Assembly (NCBI GenBank): GCA_001303705.1
Contig: LJUI01000044.1
Span: forward strand, 1-25,966
Length of the DNA: 25,966 bases
Source of the DNA: a candidate division TA06 bacterium SM23_40
GTDB taxonomy: Bacteria; LJUI01; SM1-40
Reading direction: 5' to 3'
Shown: in pieces, positions 1 through 7,295 of the stretch
Position numbering within the stretch: the first letter of the stretch is position 1
How the letters are laid out: each line of letters opens with the position of its first letter
Program-made: the position numbers and the translations under genes
Notes under the pieces: generated by a model
Databases searched by the model: none
What the model saw: only the letters and a program-made list of their open reading frames with translations
Told to the model about the DNA's origin: nothing

Positions 1-343
1 TGCCGGACTCACTCTCAAGGCGGCCGCTCAGCTCAGCTCACAGAAACACGCACGGCTACCTCCTCGGACCTCCTGCTGCCAGGCCCGAAGCACGTAGCCG
101 TTGACCTGCCCGCTATTCTCCCGATCCGAGAAAACCACTCGGCCTGCCCTTAGCGGGCACTCCCCCCATACTCGACCGCCGCCACCATATGAAAACCCAT
201 CCACAGATCGTCACACCACACCCTCTCCCCTCCGCGCCGGGCCACCCCCTCCACTGCAGGCAGCCAGCGGGGCCGGATCCAACCCATTCTACTCGCTGAG
301 TGTACCTCTTCCACTCCGCCACGGCTGCTCCGCGGTCGACTGG
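1..343. other. Gap without a recognisable gene
   Basis: I see no gene in this stretch. It lies downstream of the small minus-strand lipoprotein gene. The open frames on both strands are low-complexity, rich in Pro, Arg and Ser or in Gly and Trp, and lack a ribosome-binding site. A weak tRNA-like string around 290-330 on the minus strand lacks a matching T-arm and acceptor stem. No terminator with a T-run follows the lipoprotein stop. Confidence 0.5.
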
Positions 344-727
344 CTACCGCCAGTGCCCGGGCACCCAAACCCAGCCGCGAGGTTTCTTGTCCCAGTGACC
401 CGGCACCCAGGCAGAACCACGGGGCTTCTTCTCCCAGTGTCCCTGCACCCAAACGTATGAATTGCCGTCCCACCTCCAGTATCCGGGTACCCACACCGCC
501 TTTCGCGTCGGCCTCGGCGGCTTGACTTCGGCCCGGGGACCGGGCGGAGCCTTCTGAACGTACACCACTTCCACAGAAGTCGAGGGTTGTGTGACGACGA
601 CCATCCTGGCCGGGCGCGGAGCGCATCCACCCGTTGCTAGCACCAGCGCGGCAGCAAGGAGTATGGCGAGGCCGAGACAACACACGGTGCGCATCGTATG
701 GCCTCTCGCCTGCAGCTTCAGGCTCAT
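344..727 (-). CDS. Small lipoprotein with four WVPGHW (WXXGXW/YXWXXGHW) repeats
   Basis: A 127-residue exported protein. The start at 727 is chosen because AGAGGAGA lies just upstream; an in-frame ATG at 805 has no such signal. Residues 13-34 are a hydrophobic signal segment ending in A-T-G-G before Cys35, a plausible lipobox, so the mature protein is probably a membrane-anchored lipoprotein. The C-terminal half is four copies of a W-V-P/Q-G-H/Y-W hexamer at residues 79-84, 93-98, 107-112 and 121-126. They are spaced exactly 14 residues apart, with KKPRG linkers between the last three, and the protein ends one residue after the final copy. This matches the WXXGXW/YXWXXGHW repeat families of periplasmic or outer-membrane proteins, whose function is unknown. 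The gene lies 360 bp beyond the macB stop, so it is probably a separate transcript. The repeat call is firm; any role is open. Confidence 0.8.
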   Translation of the reverse strand: MSLKLQARGHTMRTVCCLGLAILLAAALVLATGGCAPRPARMVVVTQPSTSVEVVYVQKAPPGPRAEVKPPRPTRKAVWVPGYWRWDGNSYVWVQGHWEKKPRGSAWVPGHWDKKPRGWVWVPGHWR

Positions 728-1087
728 GGGTCTTCTCCTCTCGGTTGAATTCGCACCTTCCATCTCCAGCGCATTCGGACCGGATACGACCCTCCCGATA
801 CACACGCCCGCCTGCCCTGCAGCTCTTGATTCCTGCTCCCGTACGCACGGTTCTGCGTCGCTTCCCCCTGAGCTCTCCTCCTAACAGAAGCCGACATGTA
901 GCCCGGCGTCTCAATCGCTCCGAGGCGCCGGTCAGTTGCAGAAGTAACCGCTCCCTTGCCGCACAGACAACCCGCGGAGGACTGCTTGAGAAGCAGACAC
1001 GAGCCGACCCTGCGTTCCATGTCACAGAAACCGCTGCCTCCCATCCTGCAGCACTCTCACCAGATGATCACCACAAAACGCCTCTCT
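728..1087. other. Intergenic stretch between macB and the lipoprotein gene
   Basis: No gene is supported here; open frames on either strand lack ribosome-binding sites and family resemblance. It must carry the lipoprotein gene's minus-strand promoter. A TATCGG hexamer in a GTGTG context near 803-808 resembles -10 elements elsewhere in the window but has no acceptable -35. I saw no strong terminator hairpin after the macB stop. Confidence 0.45.
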
Positions 1088-3043
1088 CTACTCATATCGC
1101 AGAGCCTCAATCGGGTTCATGAACGCCGCCTTCCGCGCCGGAACGAACCCGAAGAAGATCCCTACCGCAAAGGCGAACGAGCAGGAGAGCAGCACAGATC
1201 CGGTGGTGATGACGGTCGGCCAGTCACCAAAATGACTCATGAGTGTGCTGACCAGCATGCCGAGAAGAATGCCGATGGCGCCGCCGCTCAGCGAAAGCGT
1301 GACTGCCTCTATGAGAAACTGGCTCAAGATGTCCCGTTTCTGCGCGCCGATCGCCTTCCGGATTCCGATCTCGCGCGTCCTCTCGCTGACGGAGACGAAC
1401 ATGATATTCATGATACCGATTCCACCCACGATGAGGCTGACGGTCGCAACTCCGGCGAGGAGCATGGTGAATGTCCTGCTTGTCTCCTGGACTGCAGAAA
1501 GGATTTCCGCCTGGGACCTGACGTTGAAGTCCAGTTCCTGATCCTCTCTGATATCATGTCTGTCGCGGAGAAGAGCGGTAATCTCACGCGATGCCCTATC
1601 CATGACGTCCTCGTCCGTTGCCTGGACATTGATCCTCGACACGTAATCGACTCCAAACAGCCGCTTCTGGGCAGTTCTCAGCGGAATGAAGATGACGTCA
1701 TCCTCATCCGTCCACCCACTACTACCTTTTTCACTCATGACGCCGGCGACCTGGAAGATGACGCGCTCGATTCTGATGTACTCCCCTACCGGGTCTTCCT
1801 CGCCGAAAAGTTCCTCCACTACCGTCTTTCCCAGAACTGCCACCCGGCGCATGAGCCTGTTGTCCTCATCTGTGATGAAAGAACCTCTGTCGAGCGGGAA
1901 GTTCCTCACTTCTGGATAGTTCGGCGTCACCCCGCTTATGGAAGTGTTCGTATTGCTGTTTCCGTAGACTACCTGACCCCTGCCGGAGTACATGGCATCG
2001 ACCTTCGCGACTGACGGACACTCTTCGGCGATACTCTGTGCGTCCTCGAAGGTGAGGGTAGTCATGCTGCCCGGTGCTCCCCGCGCCGGTCCTCTATGGT
2101 ACGCCCCTGGCCGCACCGTAAGGAGATTCGCCCCGAGCTGACTGATCCGTTCGGTGATCTGAGCGCCGGCGCCCTGGCCGATTGCTATCATCGCAATCAC
2201 AGATGCGATGCCGACTATGATTCCGAGCATCGTCAAGGAACTGCGAAGCTTGTTGGAGAAGATGGCGAACATGGCCATCAACAGACTCTCTTTCAGCTCG
2301 GCGATCGACAGCTTCCTCTTCTTTTTGTCGCCGCGGAGATATGCAGGGACCTCGTCAGGCGCGGGCCGATCCGGTATCTTCTCATCTTCGACGACTTCGC
2401 CGTCTTTCAGGCGGATTATCCTCTGGGCATGCGAGGCCACCGACTCATCGTGCGTCACGACAATGACGGTGATGCCCCTTTTGTGAAGCTCAGCCAGGAT
2501 CGACAGTATCTCCTGGCCGGACCGAGAGTCGAGATTCCCGGTCGGCTCATCGGCCAGGATTATCGACGGTTCATTCGCCAGTGCTCGTGCTATCGCGACC
2601 CTCTGTCGTTCTCCGCCCGACAACTCGGTCGGCCTGTGCAGGGCTCTATCTCCCAGATTCACGGCCTCCAAGGCATTCATCGCCCTCTGCCTGCGCTTAT
2701 CTTGACCGCCAGCATAGATGAGCGGGAGTTCTACGTTGCTCAATGCTGTGAGACGAGGCAGAAGATTGAACGTCTGGAAGACGAACCCTACTCTCTCGTT
2801 CCGTATCTCAGCAAGTTCCGAATCGGACAACTGACTGACACTTGTGCCATCCAACCGGTACTGGCCGCTCGTAGAGACATCGAGACAGCCGAGAATATTC
2901 AACAGGGTGGACTTGCCCGAACCCGATGGTCCCATGATGGCTACGAACTCACCGGTTTCTATCGCCAATGAGACATCCTTCAGAGCGGGCACTCTAACCA
3001 CGCCCATTCTGTAGATCTTGCTCACATTCTTCAGTTCTATCAA
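1088..3043 (-). CDS. macB: MacB-type ABC transporter, fused ATPase and permease
   Basis: A 651-residue inner-membrane ABC protein of the MacB/LolCDE (type VII, mechanotransmission) class. It would use ATP to drive efflux through a MacA-like adaptor and TolC. The N-terminal ATPase (about 1-225) has Walker [10 protein letters not shown] at 38-46, Q-loop Q90, signature LSGGE at 141-145, Walker B with D165-E166 and switch His198. A charged linker (225-250) leads to the first transmembrane helix at about 270-290, a large periplasmic MacB_PCD domain, then three C-terminal FtsX-type helices from about 527. Length agrees with E. coli MacB (648). The start is TTG, with GGGGAGG five bases upstream; it overlaps the macA stop as TTGA, so translation is probably coupled. 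Substrate cannot be read: macrolides, peptides, lipoproteins or siderophores are all known for the family. Confidence 0.95.
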   Translation of the reverse strand: MIELKNVSKIYRMGVVRVPALKDVSLAIETGEFVAIMGPSGSGKSTLLNILGCLDVSTSGQYRLDGTSVSQLSDSELAEIRNERVGFVFQTFNLLPRLTALSNVELPLIYAGGQDKRRQRAMNALEAVNLGDRALHRPTELSGGERQRVAIARALANEPSIILADEPTGNLDSRSGQEILSILAELHKRGITVIVVTHDESVASHAQRIIRLKDGEVVEDEKIPDRPAPDEVPAYLRGDKKKRKLSIAELKESLLMAMFAIFSNKLRSSLTMLGIIVGIASVIAMIAIGQGAGAQITERISQLGANLLTVRPGAYHRGPARGAPGSMTTLTFEDAQSIAEECPSVAKVDAMYSGRGQVVYGNSNTNTSISGVTPNYPEVRNFPLDRGSFITDEDNRLMRRVAVLGKTVVEELFGEEDPVGEYIRIERVIFQVAGVMSEKGSSGWTDEDDVIFIPLRTAQKRLFGVDYVSRINVQATDEDVMDRASREITALLRDRHDIREDQELDFNVRSQAEILSAVQETSRTFTMLLAGVATVSLIVGGIGIMNIMFVSVSERTREIGIRKAIGAQKRDILSQFLIEAVTLSLSGGAIGILLGMLVSTLMSHFGDWPTVITTGSVLLSCSFAFAVGIFFGFVPARKAAFMNPIEALRYE

Positions 3044-4023
3044 TGGGGCCTCCCCATCATCATCGGCCTCCGGGGCCGGTCGTCGGGCACGGCGTTGCTC
3101 TCGAGTTCGCCTACGATCACCCGTTCGCCTTCTCTCAGTCCGCTCATGATCTCGATGACCTTCCCGTCGGTGATCCCAGTCTCTATCGGACGCGGCTCAG
3201 GGCCTTCTCCCAGCACCAGCGCAAGCTCTCTGCCTCCTCTTACCCGTACTGCACCTCTTGGAGCGATGAGTATGTCGTCTTTCGCCTCGATGGCGAACTG
3301 AACGCTCGCTGTCATTCCTGATGACCAGTGAGGCGGCACGTGCACAGGTTCCACCATGACATCATAGACTACGACGTTGGAGACTACCCTGCCCTCTCGA
3401 GAGATCTTGGCAACTCTTCCCTCCACCTGTTCGTCTGGAAAGGCGTCGAGCACAACGCGGGCGGCCTGTCCCTCCTCGATCTTGCCTATGTCAGCCTCAT
3501 CCACTTCTACCCCTGCGACTAACCTGTCAGAGATCACGAAGAGGACGGTCTGCATAGAGACGTTCTGCCCGGGTTCGCACGACCGAGTTATCACCTCGCC
3601 CGAGATCGAATTGGTGAGGGGTACCGGTTTGTACGCTCTGGCTGCGACATCATACGCCGCTTTGGCCTCTTCCAGCATCTCTGCGTTCCGGTTCGTCTCC
3701 GCTTCTTCGATCCCGGAGCGTGCCGCGTCGAGAAGGGCAACCCTGTCCTCACTCGAAATCCATGCCAGGATATCGCCCTGCCTGATCATGTCTCCCTCAT
3801 CGACCTCTACCCTGTCCACTCTCCCGCTGACCGGCGAGTTCACCTCTACTCTGGTGTACGGCTGGATCGTCCCCGTCGAGAGCACTCGAATCTCTATCCT
3901 ACCACGCTCGACCTGTGCGGTCTGGTACGCAGGCTGGTTCCCAGCGTCTCTCTTCCGCAGAAGAAGAAATCCGGTCACGGCAAGCGCAGCAATCACGATC
4001 ACAATCCATGACAGCTTCTTCAT
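3040..4023 (-). CDS. macA: MacA/HlyD-type periplasmic adaptor with a short helical hairpin
   Basis: A membrane-fusion protein of about 327 residues that should connect MacB with the TolC channel. The N-terminal hydrophobic anchor (6-22) is followed by the two halves of a barrel-sandwich (lipoyl-like) domain at about 59-89 and 136-166, then beta-barrel and membrane-proximal domains. Only about 40 residues (91-131) lie between the lipoyl halves, much shorter than the long alpha-hairpin of E. coli MacA (371 residues). This is therefore the short-hairpin adaptor type. The start is taken as ATG at 4023, which shares its A with the tolC stop (TGATG) and has GGAGG five bases upstream; a TTG one codon earlier (4026) is the alternative. 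The 3' end overlaps macB as TTGA. Middle gene of tolC-macA-macB. Confidence 0.92.
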   Translation of the reverse strand: MKKLSWIVIVIAALAVTGFLLLRKRDAGNQPAYQTAQVERGRIEIRVLSTGTIQPYTRVEVNSPVSGRVDRVEVDEGDMIRQGDILAWISSEDRVALLDAARSGIEEAETNRNAEMLEEAKAAYDVAARAYKPVPLTNSISGEVITRSCEPGQNVSMQTVLFVISDRLVAGVEVDEADIGKIEEGQAARVVLDAFPDEQVEGRVAKISREGRVVSNVVVYDVMVEPVHVPPHWSSGMTASVQFAIEAKDDILIAPRGAVRVRGGRELALVLGEGPEPRPIETGITDGKVIEIMSGLREGERVIVGELESNAVPDDRPRRPMMMGRPH

Positions 4024-5273
4024 CAACTCCTCCGTCCTACCGCCCTCTCCAGACTGGCGCGGGCCACACGCAAGTTGAAGAGAGCATTAGCATGGTCAAG
4101 TTCCGCCCGAGTGAGGGCCGACTCTTTCTGTTGCAGAAACAGATACGAGGTGCGCCCCTGCTCATACTGGAGCTTCGTCAGTCGGTACATCTCGCCGACC
4201 GCGTCAAGCGACTTCTCGCTCACATCGAGGTTCACCACTGCCAGTTTCCAGCTCGAGTACGCCTGTTCGATCTCTTCCTCTATGCTATCCTCCAGTTCGC
4301 TCAGCCTCAGATCCTCTTCTCTCAGCGCAAGTGTCGCCTCAGTCACCTTTGCCTTTCTCGAGAAACCCTCAAAGACGGAGAATGAGACGTCGATGCCTGC
4401 GCTCCACCCTCCTTCCTGTTCCAAGGGTGCATCGCCCTGCCAACCGTACGAACTAGATAAGGAGATCGTCGGCCAGTAGTCGCTCTTTGCTTGAGTAAGC
4501 CGGGCCTCTACTGCTTCCCTGTAAAGTCTTTCGAACTCCAGTTCAGCTCTCTCGCTCTTTCCCTCTTCGACCAAGCTGTCAACCGCAGACAGTTCCATGG
4601 GTTCATCCTGATACCACACACTTATATCTTCTCCCCGCGGTCTACCCAGCAGCAGATTGAGTTCCACTTTCGCGAGCAAGAGCTCCTCTTCCGCTTTCAT
4701 TCTATCATATTCCGCCTGGAGAAGGTTCGCCTCCGCCTCCTGTACGGCCGGCGAGCTTTCTCTGCCGGCAGCATACTTGAGTTTGATGATGACGAGATCA
4801 TCTTCACGTCTCTTAAGAATGTTATCTATGAGTGCTATCTGATCCCGTTTCTGTAGAATTCTGAAGAACGCCTCCTTGACCGCAAACGCCACGTCGCTCT
4901 CCGTAAGATAATAGTCTACTTCTGCCATTTCCACCTCGGCCTCCGCAATCCTCGTGCTCGCGCCGACGTATCCACCCAGGTATATCGGATAACGCACGCT
5001 GAGGTTGGTCGAATACCGTCCTTCCCTCCCCCCAGCAAGTCCTTCGTTATTTCTGTACCCACTGCTGAGGTTGATGCTCGGGTAATAGAGCGAGTGTGCA
5101 TCGGTGAGGCCGGCCCGTTCTTTCTCTATGGCCGTCGCCGCCTGGGCAAGTTTCAGGTTATTCTCCTTCGCCAGGGAAATGCAGTCGTCCAGGGACAGCA
5201 GGTCGGCGGCGAAGGAGCTATTACTCATGATTGCCAGACTGAGGGGCAGTAGAAGAAGTGGTCGTAGGTTCAT
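4023..5273 (-). CDS. tolC: TolC-like outer membrane efflux protein
   Basis: A 416-residue outer-membrane factor that should form the trimeric exit duct of the MacA-MacB pump. Residues 1-22 are a signal peptide ending S-F-A before ADLLSLDDC. The mature protein shows the two-fold OEP repeat: long amphipathic Ala/Glu/Leu-rich helices (about 35-60 and 120-210, then 225-265 and 305-405) separated by short strand-rich stretches (YPSINLSSGYR near 60-70, YWPTISLSSSYG near 265-276). The second of these is the usual membrane-barrel motif repeated. Length is slightly under E. coli TolC, typical of efflux-operon OEPs. GGAGAGG lies four bases before the ATG. First gene of the operon; its stop overlaps the macA start. 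A promoter region with palindromes lies just upstream. Confidence 0.93.
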   Translation of the reverse strand: MNLRPLLLLPLSLAIMSNSSFAADLLSLDDCISLAKENNLKLAQAATAIEKERAGLTDAHSLYYPSINLSSGYRNNEGLAGGREGRYSTNLSVRYPIYLGGYVGASTRIAEAEVEMAEVDYYLTESDVAFAVKEAFFRILQKRDQIALIDNILKRREDDLVIIKLKYAAGRESSPAVQEAEANLLQAEYDRMKAEEELLLAKVELNLLLGRPRGEDISVWYQDEPMELSAVDSLVEEGKSERAELEFERLYREAVEARLTQAKSDYWPTISLSSSYGWQGDAPLEQEGGWSAGIDVSFSVFEGFSRKAKVTEATLALREEDLRLSELEDSIEEEIEQAYSSWKLAVVNLDVSEKSLDAVGEMYRLTKLQYEQGRTSYLFLQQKESALTRAELDHANALFNLRVARASLERAVGRRS

Positions 5274-5305
5274 GGACCTCTCCGTTGTTGTTCCTCGCCA
5301 GTGAG

Positions 5306-5343
5306 ATGATACGCTTCAGAGCTTATCATTAATGAAGTACTTC
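5306..5343 (-). promoter_or_regulatory. Candidate promoter and operator of the tolC-macAB operon
   Basis: On the minus strand TATCAT (5306-5311) is a good -10 about 33 bases before the tolC ATG. No -35 match lies 16-18 bases upstream. Instead two overlapping perfect palindromes occupy that place: TCATTAATGA (5326-5335) and GAAGTACTTC (5334-5343). The hexamer CTGAAG also occurs on both sides of this block on the minus strand. A regulator bound across the -35 region would fit, but no regulator gene is next to the operon. Confidence 0.45.
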
Positions 5344-5767
5344 TTCAGTCGCAGCGCGGCATTCGCGCCCCGCGTCAGTGGGCCATGGCGGATATGCTCC
5401 GACGCGGCGTCTCGGTGCAACTCTTTCGGTGCTACTTTCGAAGGGCGCACCGGCCGGCCAGAAGTCGGAAGCGCCGCCGCGGCACCAGTCCTCCTCAGGC
5501 GGAGGCCAATATAATCTACCATGACCGGCAGGCCGGCACAAACGATTGTCAGTGGGCCGTCCCCCTGTGGCACCGGGCAGGCCCACACTGGCACTCGAGC
5601 TCGACTTCGGGCGGGATCTCCGCCGCGTGACCTCCGGCCGGTCTCTATAGCTGCAGAACACCAATATCGCTCCAAACTTGCGCTGCTTCCGGCCTCGGCA
5701 CGGGGACGGACCCGAACAGGTTTACCGGGCCGGCCCGCGCCCCAGAGCGAAACTCCGGCTTTTTTCC
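5344..5767. other. Intergenic stretch between divergent tolC operon and amidotransferase gene
   Basis: No gene is supported. Long open frames here are products of high GC and lack ribosome-binding sites. Two small things are visible: an 11-bp direct repeat GTCAGTGGGCC at 5374-5384 and 5548-5558, and a 12-bp palindrome CGGGCCGGCCCG at 5726-5737 followed about 20 bases later by a run of six Ts. Neither is strong enough to name as a terminator or small RNA. Confidence 0.4.
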
Positions 5768-5797
5768 TTGATTTTGTGCCCAAAGCTAGTGTATCAT
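5768..5797 (+). promoter_or_regulatory. Sigma70-like promoter for the amidotransferase-peptidase pair
   Basis: TTGATT (-35, 5768-5773) and TATCAT (-10, 5792-5797) are 18 bases apart, giving a start near 5804 and a leader of about 60 bases. The -10 is preceded by GTG, a context shared with the promoters at 15945 and 20962. Confidence 0.6.
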
Positions 5798-5863
5798 AGG
5801 GCATGTCGAGCCGGGCAGTCCATCGAAATGCGATTCTGTAGGTACGAGCCTCAGGAGGAGACA

Positions 5864-7225
5864 GTGATCCTATTTCTTTCCTTCTTAATAGAGATCCTGG
5901 TCCTCACCGGCCTTCCGCCGGCCCAGGATGCCGCGTTTGCCGGTCCGCTGCTGAGCGCCGACCCCCTGACAATGGCTCACACCCCAACTTCAGACCAAAG
6001 CGACAACTGCCGCATGTGGGGCCTGATATCGGACAGTGTCCCGGACAGCATCATCATCAACCATCTCATCAATGACACCAACTCCCTCAAGAACCTCTCC
6101 CAGGAAAACCATGTGGACGGATGGGGAATCGCCTACTATCAAGAGTACGGCGATTCGGTCGTATTCGCCAGGGGCATGGAGAGGGCGTACACGGATAGTA
6201 CCTACGACAGCCTCGTCGTGTCCATGGAGGAGAATAAGCCGCAGATCGCGCTCGCTCACGTGAGACTCTGCTCGAGCGGGTGCTGCGAGCACGGTATGGA
6301 GACGATCGATGACCCGCATCCGTTCATTCGGCACAAGAATGGCCGTGATTGGTCGTTCGAACACAACGGCCTCGTCTCCGTCGAACGGCTCAAAGAAGTG
6401 ATAGGAGAGGAGTATCTCCTCAACAATCCTCCGGACTGTTCAGGAGTGTGCCCGCCTCCGGAAAACCAGAACTGCGATAGCGAATACCTGTTCCTGCTCC
6501 TGCTGAAGCATATCGAGGAGAATAACTGGAATACTCTGGACGGGATTGTGGAAGCGATCGATACACTCATCGCTGCCGGTGAAACGGGATATATGAATTT
6601 CGTGATGAGCGACGGGGAAAACCTCTGGGCGTTTCGCAAAGGGGGCCCCATCCATACGTTGTACTATCAGTACAATCCGGAAGAGCACTGGACAGTCGCT
6701 GTTTCTCACTATACCGGCGCTGCACAGGAAGAGTGGGTATGGGTCTGGAACGGCCAGCTGCTCGTCCTCCACAGCAACCAGGAACCGGAGATCATCATGA
6801 TCGGCGGCGCAGAGGTCATCCTCGATGACGCTGATCCGGGGTTTGTCACCATCTCCGGGAAGTGGCTCCACGGATATCATCCCAACGCCTGCTACGGCCA
6901 CGCCAGGTACAATGGGCCCGGGACAGGACGGGAACGGGCGGGCTGGCGGATGGATGGTATCGTCCCGCCCGGTGTATACGAGGTCTGGGTGTGGAAATTC
7001 GAACACGATTACATGCATCTCATGGCGACCGACGCCCGGTTCAAGGTCGTCCACAGAGATGGGATCTCCGAGTGGATCCTGGTCGACCAGTCTCAACCAG
7101 GGCATGAGTGGATATACCTCGGCACCTATGCATTCGATGACAGCCATATCCAGGGCGTCTTGCTGACCGATAATCCCGGCGGCCACGTGATCGCCGATGC
7201 GATAAAGGTCGTATACGTAGAGTGA
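5864..7225 (+). CDS. Exported class II glutamine amidotransferase (YafJ/GATase_4 type) with golvesin-like C-terminal domain
   Basis: The start is GTG at 5864, five bases after AGGAGG, giving 453 residues; it places a hydrophobic signal segment (2-17) and a possible cleavage site after A26 at the N-terminus. Residues 49-310 match the YafJ-type class II (Ntn) amidotransferase domain. Cys49 is followed by RMWGL, as in the MCxLxG start of the family. The domain then shows DGWGIAYY, the AHVR motif, [14 protein letters not shown] (H167-N168-G169, oxyanion site) and a DSE..F..LL motif. In known members the catalytic Cys is the mature N-terminus, so a pro-segment of about 22 residues should be removed after export. 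Residues 317-453 form a golvesin/Xly-like beta domain nearly the same as the end of the next gene product. Such enzymes hydrolyse glutamine or related amides; the substrate outside the cytoplasm is unknown. Family assignment is firm, export is inferred. Confidence 0.87.
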   Translation: MILFLSFLIEILVLTGLPPAQDAAFAGPLLSADPLTMAHTPTSDQSDNCRMWGLISDSVPDSIIINHLINDTNSLKNLSQENHVDGWGIAYYQEYGDSVVFARGMERAYTDSTYDSLVVSMEENKPQIALAHVRLCSSGCCEHGMETIDDPHPFIRHKNGRDWSFEHNGLVSVERLKEVIGEEYLLNNPPDCSGVCPPPENQNCDSEYLFLLLLKHIEENNWNTLDGIVEAIDTLIAAGETGYMNFVMSDGENLWAFRKGGPIHTLYYQYNPEEHWTVAVSHYTGAAQEEWVWVWNGQLLVLHSNQEPEIIMIGGAEVILDDADPGFVTISGKWLHGYHPNACYGHARYNGPGTGRERAGWRMDGIVPPGVYEVWVWKFEHDYMHLMATDARFKVVHRDGISEWILVDQSQPGHEWIYLGTYAFDDSHIQGVLLTDNPGGHVIADAIKVVYVE

Positions 7226-7295
7226 GGAAGGCAGAAATACCCCGCAGAGCGGTTATTGTGGGGAGAAAGAACAGCTCCAGAGAAAGGAGAGAGAA

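Noticed and set aside
280-330. tRNA-like string on the minus strand (GTGGCGGAGTGG, then GGTTGGATCC)
   Set aside because: It resembles parts of D and T arms but no acceptor stem, anticodon arm or correct spacing can be built.
956-2971. Two long plus-strand open frames (956-2014 and 2096-2971) opposite macB
   Set aside because: They are shadows of the MacB reading frame, which has every ABC ATPase motif.
5316-5804. A 162-codon minus-strand open frame and others in the tolC-amidotransferase gap
   Set aside because: No ribosome-binding site, composition like random GC-rich sequence, and it crosses the promoter and palindromes.
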